Origin: a virus | Length of the DNA: 21,970 bases | Strand: one strand, 5' to 3' | Virus record (IMG/VR): IMGVR_UViG_3300009545_000473 | Coordinates: 1-21,970 of that record | In this document: piece by piece, positions 4,998-12,182 of the stretch | Layout: every line of letters starts with the position of its first letter | Numbering within the stretch: position 1 is the first letter of the stretch | Program-made: the position numbers and the translations under genes | The notes under the pieces: model-generated | What the model saw: only the letters and a program-made list of their open reading frames with translations | What the model was told of the DNA's origin: nothing | Database searches by the model: none

Positions 4998-6981
4998 GCG
5001 AATCCTCACCCACTTCCATCTCTGCTGCGGCCTCGGCAGCGGCGCTGCTGGCTTCAACGACTCCAAACCAGTCCTGGGACCAGTGCAAGCTGAATGGCGC
5101 TGCCTGGGCGGTGTTGATGTCGACCCGGCCGGGTTGCGCGACTTCCAGATGATGACCGGCGTACCTGGCACGCTCATGGACTTATTCACGCGCGAGCAAT
5201 TCACGGCGTTCCACGGCCAGCAGCCTCCCGCAGGATGGAGGGAAGCCACCGCCGAAGATCTGCGCCGCGCTGCCGGCAACGAAGATCCAGATGCAGTGTT
5301 CATAAGCAGCCCCTGCAAGGGGGCCTCGGGCCTCTTGTCCGAGACTATGAGCCAGACGCCCAAGTATCGGGCACTCAACGAGCTGACGTTGCGTTGCGTA
5401 TGGCTGATGTGCGAAGCCTGGAAGCACAACCCGGTGTCGCTGATCGTGTTCGAAAACGTACCGCGCCTGGCTACCCGTGGCCGGTACTTGTTGGACCAGA
5501 TCACCAAGCTGCTAAGGCACTACGGCTACGCGGTGGCTGAAACCACCCACGACTGTGGCGAAATTGGCGGATTGGCCCAGAGTCGAAAACGCTTCTTGCT
5601 GGTGGCCAGGCACGTAGAGAAGGTCCCGGCGTTCCTGTACGAACCAGAGAAACGCAGCCTGCGTGCCGTCGGTGACGTGCTGAGCCGCATGCCGCTGGCA
5701 GGCGATATAGATCAGGCAGGGCCGATGCACCGCGTGCCGGCGTTGCAGTGGAAAACATGGGTACGCCTAGCCCTGGTCGAGGCCGGGAAGGATTGGCGCA
5801 GCCTGAGTCGGTTTGCGATCGAGGACGGGCACCTACGCGACTTTGTGATTGTGCCTGACTACCACAACGGCGTACTCGGGGTTGTCGATTGGGACGATAC
5901 AGCCGGGGTGGTTGCAGGTGCGAGCCGCCCAATAAACGGCAAGTTTTCCGTGGCAGATCCGCGCCCCACCAACAAATTCGAGTACACCCAATTCGGTGTG
6001 CTGCCCTATGACCGCCACTGCGGTGTCGTAACCGGTCAGCGCAGCCCGGGGCAAGGGACGTTCAGCGTTGCTGACCCGCGCATGACCGGCGAGCGCCACA
6101 ATAATGTGTTCCGCGTGGTACGCAATGATCAAACCGCCGGCACTGTCACTGCAGGACACGGGCCGAGCTCTGGCGGGCAGGCCGTGGCCGACCCTCGGCA
6201 ACCGTCCAAGGGTTTCGGCAAGTACCTGGTCACCGACTACAGCAAGCCGGCAGGCACCGTCATCGCCGGAAGCACCACCGGGCAAGGCGCTTTCGCCGTG
6301 GCAGATCCCGCCTACAAAAAATGGCACCCGAATGCCAGCACGCAAAAGTTGCGGATCACGCCCTGGTGCGAGAGCGCCAAGACTGTGACTGGCTCGCAAC
6401 AGGTCGCCAGCGGCGCGTTATCGATCGCAGATCCTCGCCCAGGAATGTCGCGCACCAAGGGCGATGCATACCTGACCGGGGGGCATTATGGTGTGGTCGA
6501 CTACAACACGCCGGCCGGCGCCGTGTCCGCCAGTGCGTGCCACGACAACGGACGTTGGTCGGTTGCAGATCAGCGCATGCCGGCGCCCAACGACAGACTG
6601 ACCTGCAGAATCACCAGCCTCGATGGGACCTGGCACCGGCCGTTCACCACCCTGGAGTTGGCCGCGCTGCAATCACTATTTGACCCAGAAGATCACTGGT
6701 CAGCAGATCCACAGACCGCCCATGAGATCGAGCGCATGCAGCGCGTTCGCAAGATTGAACAGGCGGGAGTCTTCCGTCTGGACGGAATCAACGACGGCCA
6801 GCACCGGGAGCGGATTGGGAATGCAGTACCCCGTGCGGCAGCCAGGGCAATGGCCGATGTGTTCGGCATGACACTGCTGCTTTCCGAGGCAGGAGAGACG
6901 TTCATGCTCAGCAACGTTTCGGTTTGGGTGCAGCCGGTGGCGATTGCGCTGAGTGTGGCGCAGCAGGAGGTTGGCGTATGA
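4990..6981 (+). CDS. DNA (cytosine-5-)-methyltransferase with six internal repeats
   Basis: The 663-aa protein shows the C5-methyltransferase motifs in order. These are the SAM-binding THFHLCCGLGSGAAGF (7-22), the catalytic Cys109 in FISSPCKGASG (motif IV), and ENV (155-157, motif VI). GGLAQSRKRFLLVAR (193-207, motif VIII, QxRxR) and IGNAVP (609-614, motif X) follow. Motif IV reads SPCK rather than the usual PPCQ. Between motifs VIII and X, about residues 285-528 are six tandem units of about 40 aa, each with a 'VVxyxxxAGTVxAGxxxGqGxFsVADPR' pattern. This is the place of the target-recognition domain. It should methylate phage or host DNA, probably as protection against restriction. The start at 4990 has a strong GGGAGG site; an extension to 4768 would overlap the previous gene. 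Similar large enzymes occur in other Pseudomonas and Burkholderia phages (from memory). Confidence 0.93.
   Translation: MLKRILTHFHLCCGLGSGAAGFNDSKPVLGPVQAEWRCLGGVDVDPAGLRDFQMMTGVPGTLMDLFTREQFTAFHGQQPPAGWREATAEDLRRAAGNEDPDAVFISSPCKGASGLLSETMSQTPKYRALNELTLRCVWLMCEAWKHNPVSLIVFENVPRLATRGRYLLDQITKLLRHYGYAVAETTHDCGEIGGLAQSRKRFLLVARHVEKVPAFLYEPEKRSLRAVGDVLSRMPLAGDIDQAGPMHRVPALQWKTWVRLALVEAGKDWRSLSRFAIEDGHLRDFVIVPDYHNGVLGVVDWDDTAGVVAGASRPINGKFSVADPRPTNKFEYTQFGVLPYDRHCGVVTGQRSPGQGTFSVADPRMTGERHNNVFRVVRNDQTAGTVTAGHGPSSGGQAVADPRQPSKGFGKYLVTDYSKPAGTVIAGSTTGQGAFAVADPAYKKWHPNASTQKLRITPWCESAKTVTGSQQVASGALSIADPRPGMSRTKGDAYLTGGHYGVVDYNTPAGAVSASACHDNGRWSVADQRMPAPNDRLTCRITSLDGTWHRPFTTLELAALQSLFDPEDHWSADPQTAHEIERMQRVRKIEQAGVFRLDGINDGQHRERIGNAVPRAAARAMADVFGMTLLLSEAGETFMLSNVSVWVQPVAIALSVAQQEVGV
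5842..6573 (+). repeat. Six-unit protein repeat in the methyltransferase recognition region
   Basis: The units end with near-identical tags: FSVADPRP, FSVADPRM, QAVADPRQ, FAVADPAY, LSIADPRP and WSVADQRM. The spacing is about 36-48 codons. Each unit also holds an 'AG-T/V-V' core (TAGVVAG, CGVVTGQ, AGTVTAG, AGTVIAG, AKTVTGS, AGAVSAS). The repeats are diverged at DNA level, so they are old duplications and not a recent slippage product. Confidence 0.8.
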
Positions 6982-7229
6982 CCGTTTTCCTACTGCTGTA
7001 CCTGTGCGCGGACGCAACCCGTACAGACTGCCAGGTGGTGAAGGCTGATAGCTGGAAGGGACCTCACGCCTATGAGCAATGCATTGACGTTCTGCCTGAT
7101 CTGACCAAGGCGCTGACTGCGCCCAACCGGAAACGACACAGATTCGTGTGTGAGATCCAATCCGACGGAGCACAACACGCCGAGCAGAAGTTACCGCCGT
7201 CGCGCGCTCATCAATCGTTTCGGATGTAA
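6978..7229 (+). CDS. Small Cys-containing hypothetical protein (83 aa)
   Basis: The ATG at 6978 overlaps the methyltransferase stop by 4 bases, with CAGGAGG upstream as a ribosome site. The protein starts MTVFLLLYLCADATRTDCQV and continues with WKGPHAYEQCIDVLPDLTKA and RHRFVCEIQ. The first ten residues are hydrophobic, but the stretch is short for a signal peptide. Four cysteines are spread over the chain. No family is recognised. The tail beyond about residue 65 is polar and may be poorly ordered. Confidence 0.6.
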   Translation: MTVFLLLYLCADATRTDCQVVKADSWKGPHAYEQCIDVLPDLTKALTAPNRKRHRFVCEIQSDGAQHAEQKLPPSRAHQSFRM

Positions 7230-7245
7230 CAGGAGAGGTGCATCA

Positions 7246-7740
7246 ATGAATACTCAGAAAATCGCTCCATTATTGCGCTGCCCCTTTTGCGGAAGTAATG
7301 CTCAATTCGCACACGATGGTGACGGCGGCCATTGGATTGAATGCAAACACGAACGATGCGGAGCCTCCACAAACATACGTTACAGCGTGAAGGAAGACTG
7401 CAAACCTTTGCTGACCGAACAATGGAACAATCGCGTTCGCAAAAAAAACATTAATAGGCCAACAACCTTTGACTTGTGCTCACTCGTCATGGAGTTAGAG
7501 GCCCTAAGAAACTCTGCTACAAAAGAGGAGCTTGCTCGGACCAGCACCTGGATTTGGGGGTTTCTTGCAGCCTGCAGCCAGCTGAAAGTTATTCAAAAAA
7601 TGGAAGTAAATCGACTTTTTCAACTCGTGCGTAACGCAGAAAAATATCGCAAAAAAGAGTTGGAGGCGTTTGAAAGTAAAGCTCGACTGCGCACACCTCT
7701 CCCCTGGCAAATGACCGATGCTCCGGGAGGCCATCAATGA
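7246..7740 (+). CDS. Lar-like restriction-alleviation zinc-ribbon protein
   Basis: The ATG at 7246 has an AGGAGAGG ribosome site; the frame is open upstream but without support. Residues 10-62 match the Lar family. A zinc ribbon starts LRCPFCGSNAQF (Cys12, Cys15), continues with a HWIECKHERCGAST segment (Cys33, Cys38), and ends LTEQWNNRV, the family's 'xxxAWNxR' close. The 164-aa chain is longer than classic Lar (about 65 aa). The extra C-terminal 100 residues are helical and lysine-rich and unassigned. Lar of the E. coli Rac prophage relieves type I restriction by aiding host modification. Its place beside a DNA methyltransferase supports an anti-restriction role here, which is inference. 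It overlaps the next gene by 4 bases. Confidence 0.72.
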   Translation: MNTQKIAPLLRCPFCGSNAQFAHDGDGGHWIECKHERCGASTNIRYSVKEDCKPLLTEQWNNRVRKKNINRPTTFDLCSLVMELEALRNSATKEELARTSTWIWGFLAACSQLKVIQKMEVNRLFQLVRNAEKYRKKELEAFESKARLRTPLPWQMTDAPGGHQ

Positions 7741-8723
7741 TTGCTCACAACATTATCAGCCTAAGCGGCGGCAAAGACAGCACTGCCACTCTACTGGTCG
7801 CCATTGCCCTAGAGGCACCCAACCTGCAGGCCGTCTTCGCAGACACCGGCAACGAGCACCAACAGACCTACGAGTACCTTGATTATCTGGAACAAGCCAC
7901 ATGCACAAAAATAACCCGGGTGCGCGCTGACTTTACCCAGCGCATTGAAGGTAAGCGCCGATTTATCGAATCTAAGTGGCGGGCGCAAGGTATCGCAGAG
8001 GAGGTTGTGCTTGCAGCGCTGGACGTGCTGCAGCCCACCGGCAACCCTTTCCTAGATCTGTGCATCTGGAAAGGCCGGTTCCCTAGCCGCAAGGCCCAGT
8101 TCTGCACCATGGAGCTGAAGCGTGACCCTATGCTTGAGCAAGTAGTCATGCCTTTGATGGGTGCCGGCGACATGATTCTGAGCTGGCAGGGTGTGCGCGC
8201 AGACGAGTCGCTAAACAGACGATATCTGCCGGAATGCGACGAAGTCGGTGGTGGCCTGTTCAACTACCGCCCGATCTTGAAGTGGGATGTCCCGGCGGTG
8301 TTCGAAGCTCACCGCTACATGTGCATCAAACCGAATCCGCTTTATTCACAAGGCATGGGGCGTGTCGGTTGCATGCCCTGCATCAACTGCCGCAAGGATG
8401 AATTACGCGAGATTGCCCTGCGGTTCCCCGAAGCGATTGACCGGATCGATCGCTGGGAGCGAACCGTCCAGCAGGCCAGCAAACGCGGTGCTGCCACGTT
8501 CTTTGCCGGATCAAATGCCAAGCATCCGAAAGGCTCAATCTCGGGCATGACAGCCATTGAAGTCATGGAGATCGCAAGCATCCGCCAGGCCGTTGAATGG
8601 TCCAAGACAGCCCGAGGCGGCATCCAATACGACCTGATGATTGCTACTGACGCCTCTGCCTGCTCCAGCGCCTACGGGCTCTGCGAGTCGGCCTGGGAGC
8701 CAGTAACCTTGGAGGTAGCATGA
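7737..8723 (+). CDS. PAPS-reductase-family (PP-loop) protein
   Basis: This 328-aa protein has the ATP-pyrophosphatase PP-loop SGGKDSTATLL (residues 10-20), then a FADTGNEHQQTYEYL motif of the adenine-nucleotide alpha hydrolase fold. Later it has FCTMELKRDPM (about 128-138) and GCMPCINCRKDELREIALRF, a Cys cluster that could bind metal or an iron-sulfur cluster. Cellular CysH reduces PAPS to sulfite, but phage members often sit beside DNA-modification genes and resemble DndC, the phosphorothioation enzyme, in these Cys motifs. Its substrate here is unknown. The other Dnd proteins are not in this window. It is coupled by 4-base overlaps to both neighbours. Confidence 0.82.
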   Translation: MIAHNIISLSGGKDSTATLLVAIALEAPNLQAVFADTGNEHQQTYEYLDYLEQATCTKITRVRADFTQRIEGKRRFIESKWRAQGIAEEVVLAALDVLQPTGNPFLDLCIWKGRFPSRKAQFCTMELKRDPMLEQVVMPLMGAGDMILSWQGVRADESLNRRYLPECDEVGGGLFNYRPILKWDVPAVFEAHRYMCIKPNPLYSQGMGRVGCMPCINCRKDELREIALRFPEAIDRIDRWERTVQQASKRGAATFFAGSNAKHPKGSISGMTAIEVMEIASIRQAVEWSKTARGGIQYDLMIATDASACSSAYGLCESAWEPVTLEVA

Positions 8724-8926
8724 GCGCAGCCCGTGTACTTGAGTTTGAAGACTTACAACGCGTAACGGGATATAGCCGCCGGGCAGACGTTGAAAAAACG
8801 TTGCGCTCCCAAGGGATTCGAATTTTCAGTGGACGAAAGGGGCCCTGGACTACGGTGGATTTGATCAACCAGGCGGGCGGGCTAAAACCCGTGGATACCG
8901 ACAGCTACAGTGCGGACATCGTATGA
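8720..8926 (+). CDS. DUF4224-type small protein upstream of integrase
   Basis: The 68-aa product has the DUF4224 pattern: a start of LEFEDLQRVTGYSRRADVEK followed by TLRSQGIRIFSGRKGPWTTV. Proteins of this type occur directly upstream of phage tyrosine integrases and may act as small DNA-binding partners or excisionase-like factors. That role is suggested by context and fold and is not proven. It overlaps the upstream gene and the integrase start by 4 bases each, so integrase translation is likely coupled to it. Confidence 0.8.
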   Translation: MSAARVLEFEDLQRVTGYSRRADVEKTLRSQGIRIFSGRKGPWTTVDLINQAGGLKPVDTDSYSADIV

Positions 8927-10071
8927 AACGTGGTCGAAAGCGCCAACACAATCCAAACATCCCTGGGCACATTGACCAGGCGGCTTTGCCGCGCTCGGTC
9001 TATTTCGACCATAGGGGCGCTGGGTGCTGGTACATCCTGTATTTCAATGAGGCCGGGCGGCGACAGCGGCAGAACCTTTGCGCGGGTAATGTGACGCTTT
9101 CAGAGCTTCACCGCCTCATCGAGGAGCGCAACGGCGTAGACCGCGACAGCCTGCAATACCTCTGTGATGAGTTCCACAAGAGTGACCAGTACAAGGTCCT
9201 CAGCGAGAAAACCCACGACGACTATGTCTACTCCCGCGACGTGCTTCTGGCGTTCCCGACGAAGCTTGGCAAACCGCTGGGCGAACTGGCGGTGCTCAAG
9301 TTCACGCCGGCGCTCGTCCAGCGGATCATCGACAAGATAGCCCAGGATGGCACTCCCTCCAAAGCCGCTCACTCACTGCGCTACCTGCGCCGAGTAATGC
9401 AGTGGGGCCGTAACCGTGGTTTTGTGAAGGACAACCCGGCTAAGGGCATTGAGTCGCCGAAAGAGCGCAAGCAGCGCCGACTGCCCGAAGACACGGTCAT
9501 GGTCAACCTGATCAGGTTCGCAAAGCAGCAAGGCCAACTCAAGAGCGGCCAGGCTGGGGCCTGCTCGCCTTACCTGTGGTATGTGATGGAGATTGGATAC
9601 CTGTGCCGCCTGCGCGGGATCGAGACGATCACACTCACCGACGAGAACGAACTCAACGAAGGGGTGCTCACCAACCGTCGTAAAGGCAGTCGGGACAATA
9701 TCGTCAGGTGGACTCCTCGGCTGCGTGCCGCCTGGGACGCGGCCAAGGCCGTCAGGTCAGAAACGTGGGAGCGGAAGCGAGTGCCGGTGCCAATCCGAGC
9801 AGACCAGCGCTTCCTTATTATTGCCGCTACCGGCAGGCAGTTATCGAAGTCAGGGCTTGATACAGCCTTCCAGCGACTGATAATGCAAGCGATTGAGAAG
9901 AAGGTGCTCACTGAAGAGCAGAGGTTTGGGATGCACGACTTTAAGCGTAAGGGCATCACCGATACGGTGGGCACCCGGGCAGACAAGCAACAAGCGTCAG
10001 GCCATAAAGACGAATCGATGATGGACGTTTACGATCTCAGCGTGCCGACAGTTAATCCATCTTCGGAGTGA
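8923..10071 (+). CDS. int: Prophage tyrosine integrase
   Basis: This 382-aa site-specific recombinase has an N-terminal arm-binding region (about 20-75) and a SAM-like core-binding domain (about 76-180). The catalytic domain has Arg231 in YLCRLRGIETITL, Lys254 in NRRKGSRDN, and His338 with Lys341 in GMHDFKRKGITDT. His361 lies in ASGHKDESMM and the nucleophile is Tyr370 in MDVYDLS. The second box reads HxxK rather than HxxR, a variant known in phage integrases of this type. It is the last rightward gene of the prophage, and its 3' end overlaps the convergent PIN-like gene by 20 bases. The nearest tRNA-derived att candidate is 1.9 kb to the right, with the two-gene cargo module between. Confidence 0.92.
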   Translation: MKRGRKRQHNPNIPGHIDQAALPRSVYFDHRGAGCWYILYFNEAGRRQRQNLCAGNVTLSELHRLIEERNGVDRDSLQYLCDEFHKSDQYKVLSEKTHDDYVYSRDVLLAFPTKLGKPLGELAVLKFTPALVQRIIDKIAQDGTPSKAAHSLRYLRRVMQWGRNRGFVKDNPAKGIESPKERKQRRLPEDTVMVNLIRFAKQQGQLKSGQAGACSPYLWYVMEIGYLCRLRGIETITLTDENELNEGVLTNRRKGSRDNIVRWTPRLRAAWDAAKAVRSETWERKRVPVPIRADQRFLIIAATGRQLSKSGLDTAFQRLIMQAIEKKVLTEEQRFGMHDFKRKGITDTVGTRADKQQASGHKDESMMDVYDLSVPTVNPSSE

Positions 10072-10705
10072 AAAGTTTTATAACATCAACCATGTAACTT
10101 TTAAGACATTCAGTACAGTGCTGTTCATCTCGGCCGTCGCCAAACGCAGAACGAAGAACTTTATCGTACTTCTTCTCACTTACTTGCTTTCGAGCAACTG
10201 ACACGCGCTCATTGACATACTCATATCCGGCATAGTTAATGAGTCTTAACATTGAAGACTCCAGACAATCGACATTTCCAGGGAGGAAAGAAAAGGCGGT
10301 ATCAAAATGCTCGTACGAACAGATCGCGGAGAGCGCCCTTTTATCGCCTGTCAGTATCTTGAACTCTTCGCCCCAGCCGTGACGATCGCTTGCATGTAGA
10401 AACAATGCAAACTCTCCGGGATCAACCTCATCGATCTGTTGCATGTGATCGATCAAATCAAAATCAACTTTAGCGTCATTGAGCACGCTGCATTGCTCAA
10501 GAAACCCGCAAATTCGTTCGTAAGCCTGTGAGCTTCCGACGTATTTTTCGATGGATTTGTCTGGATCTTTCAAGCGCAGGCTGTAGGGGAGACTAGAAAG
10601 GACGAAGCAGTCTTTGGCGCCTGAATTTAAGCTACCGAGGGTGTCTTGCAGTAGATCACATTGTGCAAGCTTGATCACCAAGTCGTTATCGGACAGTAGG
10701 ATCAT
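10052..10705 (-). CDS. PIN-like nuclease/toxin protein
   Basis: The 217-aa product begins MILLSDNDLVIKLAQCDLLQ, with acidic residues at 6 and 8. It has Glu98 in EVDPGEFALFLHA and Asp121 in FKILTGDKRALSAI. This order of acidic residues and the 'TGDkRaL' box match the PIN-like metal-dependent RNase fold. A C-terminal domain carries a CTEC pair (HCTECLKSYM) and is unassigned. The gene overlaps the upstream ImmA/IrrE gene by 4 bases and so is translated with it. A PIN nuclease with a protease partner suggests a toxin or defence module, but the partner is not a standard antitoxin. The call is moderate because PIN sequences diverge widely. Confidence 0.65.
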   Translation of the reverse strand: MILLSDNDLVIKLAQCDLLQDTLGSLNSGAKDCFVLSSLPYSLRLKDPDKSIEKYVGSSQAYERICGFLEQCSVLNDAKVDFDLIDHMQQIDEVDPGEFALFLHASDRHGWGEEFKILTGDKRALSAICSYEHFDTAFSFLPGNVDCLESSMLRLINYAGYEYVNERVSVARKQVSEKKYDKVLRSAFGDGRDEQHCTECLKSYMVDVIKLFTPKMD

Positions 10706-11682
10706 TCAGGGTCAACTAGAGCCCTTAGCAAGTCGAGACTATCTTCTTTAATCTCTTCCGCAAGATTTGAAAACAAATAACTAGACACTAAAGCTTTATC
10801 ACTCACACCTTGAGCCAAAAGCTTAAGCGTTTTAGTACACAATGGCCAAAAATTACCATTGTGAGCACAGTTTAATAAAACATGAGTTGGATCAATATGA
10901 TTCGCAGAACCATAGTTATTTACAACCCTAGCAAGATCTGGAGCCGGCATAAAACGACCTAGCCGCAGCTTAGCTGATGCTTTTCCCGCTAGAAGCTCAA
11001 GTGCAAACTCATCTGCCGCAACTTCATCATCATCACGACCGTCATCGTTTTTTGCAATTTCCGTATCAACGATGGCGCCATTAGCGTCCACATGTCCTAA
11101 AGCGATATGTCCAAGCTCGTGAGCTAGGTGAAAAAGCAAATAGCCGCACTCTTTCTTCGACGAAAGAACAATCGATGGGCGATTATTTGTAGACATGGCA
11201 ATACCATCCATCTTTTTCTTCATAATTGAAGAAGCAAGATGAATCACGGGAATTCCACATTCCCAGCAATAGTCCAGTAGGTCACTCAGGCCAACCCAAG
11301 GCTTGCCAGAAGCCAATATCTGACTCCGAATCTCAGCGGCCGAGACGGGGCGCACATAAGGGCGCTCAATATTGGACAGTACGATTTTGGAAGCACTGCG
11401 AGCCAGAGCTACCGCAAGCTCAACGTCGTCAGCAGTCGTCCCCTTTATGAGCTTGAAACGGCGCTGCTCAGGCAAATCAAACTCGATACGCGCAGGCGTC
11501 TCGGCAATTGACCGAAGCTTCAGATTCAAGGCACGCGCCAAGATGAACTTAGCCTGCTGGAGACCGCTAGGCGTCTCAGCTATCTCGTCATCCCACCAAG
11601 CAGGTAGAAACGCCTGTACCTGCCGCTTAGGCAGGCCATGGGCTCTGAACGCACTGTAAAGGCTTTGCATAGATTCAGTCAT
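10702..11682 (-). CDS. ImmA/IrrE-family metallopeptidase
   Basis: The 326-aa protein contains the zinc-protease site LFHLAHELGHIALGHVD (His188, Glu189, His192), then an acidic region and DDDEVAADEFALELLAG, which supplies the third ligand. This is the ImmA/IrrE (COG2856) arrangement. These enzymes often cleave XRE-type repressors. The N-terminal 130 residues include a MTESMQSLYSAFRAHGLPKR segment that may be a degenerate helix-turn-helix, but no clear one is seen. The GGAGG ribosome site is 7 bases before the ATG. The gene heads a two-gene leftward operon with the PIN-like nuclease at the edge of the prophage, a typical place for cargo expressed during lysogeny. Confidence 0.85.
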   Translation of the reverse strand: MTESMQSLYSAFRAHGLPKRQVQAFLPAWWDDEIAETPSGLQQAKFILARALNLKLRSIAETPARIEFDLPEQRRFKLIKGTTADDVELAVALARSASKIVLSNIERPYVRPVSAAEIRSQILASGKPWVGLSDLLDYCWECGIPVIHLASSIMKKKMDGIAMSTNNRPSIVLSSKKECGYLLFHLAHELGHIALGHVDANGAIVDTEIAKNDDGRDDDEVAADEFALELLAGKASAKLRLGRFMPAPDLARVVNNYGSANHIDPTHVLLNCAHNGNFWPLCTKTLKLLAQGVSDKALVSSYLFSNLAEEIKEDSLDLLRALVDPE

Positions 11683-11969
11683 ATCAAAGCCTCCATTCAG
11701 ACGTTAATGACATAAGGATTAGTCAAAGGTGAGCTCTTCTGCATGCCGGTTAGACATCGGCCCGCCCCTGAAAAGTCACAAGGATACTAAATCTTTTTTG
11801 CATTTCACGCAAGTTATCCACAGCTTTACACACAGGTTTCAGCTAAGGAAAAAGAGGTGATAGCAGGCGCGTACATTGCCAACCGCCATAGCAGGAAAAT
11901 CAAGCCCGAGGCCTTGTTGTTCACGTACAAAAAAAAGGCGCCAGCCCTTAATTCTGTTGAGTAGCTGAC
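11683..11969. other. Gene-free stretch at the prophage edge with DnaA-box-like sites
   Basis: Between the leftward cargo operon and the tRNA fragment no gene was found. A perfect DnaA-box match TTATCCACA lies at 11814-11822 and a one-mismatch site TTACACACA at 11826-11834. The promoter of the ImmA/IrrE-PIN operon must also lie here. A TTGACT box is present on the minus strand near 11720, but no convincing -10 was found at the right distance. The stretch may hold integrase arm-binding sites of attR, which is inference. Confidence 0.4.
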
Positions 11970-12018
11970 CTGACTTGTAATCAGTAGGTCCCGGGTTCGA
12001 CTCCTGGTGCCGGCACCA
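11970..12018 (+). other. tRNA-Thr(TGT) 3' fragment: attachment-site remnant
   Basis: The 49 bases run from the anticodon arm (CTTGTAA loop with TGT anticodon, TCAG stem) through the variable loop, the T-arm (CCGGGTTCGACTCCTGG) and the acceptor strand TGCCGGC, to the CCA tail. The 5' acceptor strand and D-arm are missing. Upstream, only GAGTAGCTGAC resembles the expected tRNA, and a CTGAC duplication breaks the anticodon stem. It cannot make a functional tRNA. Such a 3' piece is left at the far end of an element inserted into a tRNA gene. The intact gene is expected beyond the left edge of the window. Confidence 0.85.
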
Positions 12019-12061
12019 CATTAGGCTCCATTGCATTCTACTGAATGCTCTGGAAGCCCCG

Positions 12062-12087
12062 AAAACCCGCCCTTTGGCGGGTTTTTT
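12062..12087 (+). terminator. Rho-independent terminator downstream of the tRNA-Thr fragment
   Basis: AAAACCCGCC (62-71 of this block), a CTTT loop and GGCGGGTTTT form a perfect 10-bp stem ending in a run of six T. It lies 44 bases after the CCA end and is probably the native terminator of the tRNA-Thr gene carried along with the att sequence. It also insulates the P4-type integrase from upstream transcription. Confidence 0.85.
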
Positions 12088-12182
12088 CGTTCCAGGACCC
12101 TCTGTCGGGATCCAACAAAATCCCCCTTCCCCGAGGGTATGTTAGGGGTACTGCGATTTTCCGGTCAGGAGCGCGTACCCCT

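Noticed and set aside
4782-6399. Long minus-strand frames (241 and 188 aa) opposite the methyltransferase
   Set aside because: They are antisense shadows. The plus strand carries ordered methyltransferase motifs through the same stretch.
5842-6573. Tandem repeats that could suggest a CRISPR array
   Set aside because: The periodicity is in protein, in frame and diverged in DNA. There are no identical short repeats with unique spacers and no cas genes.
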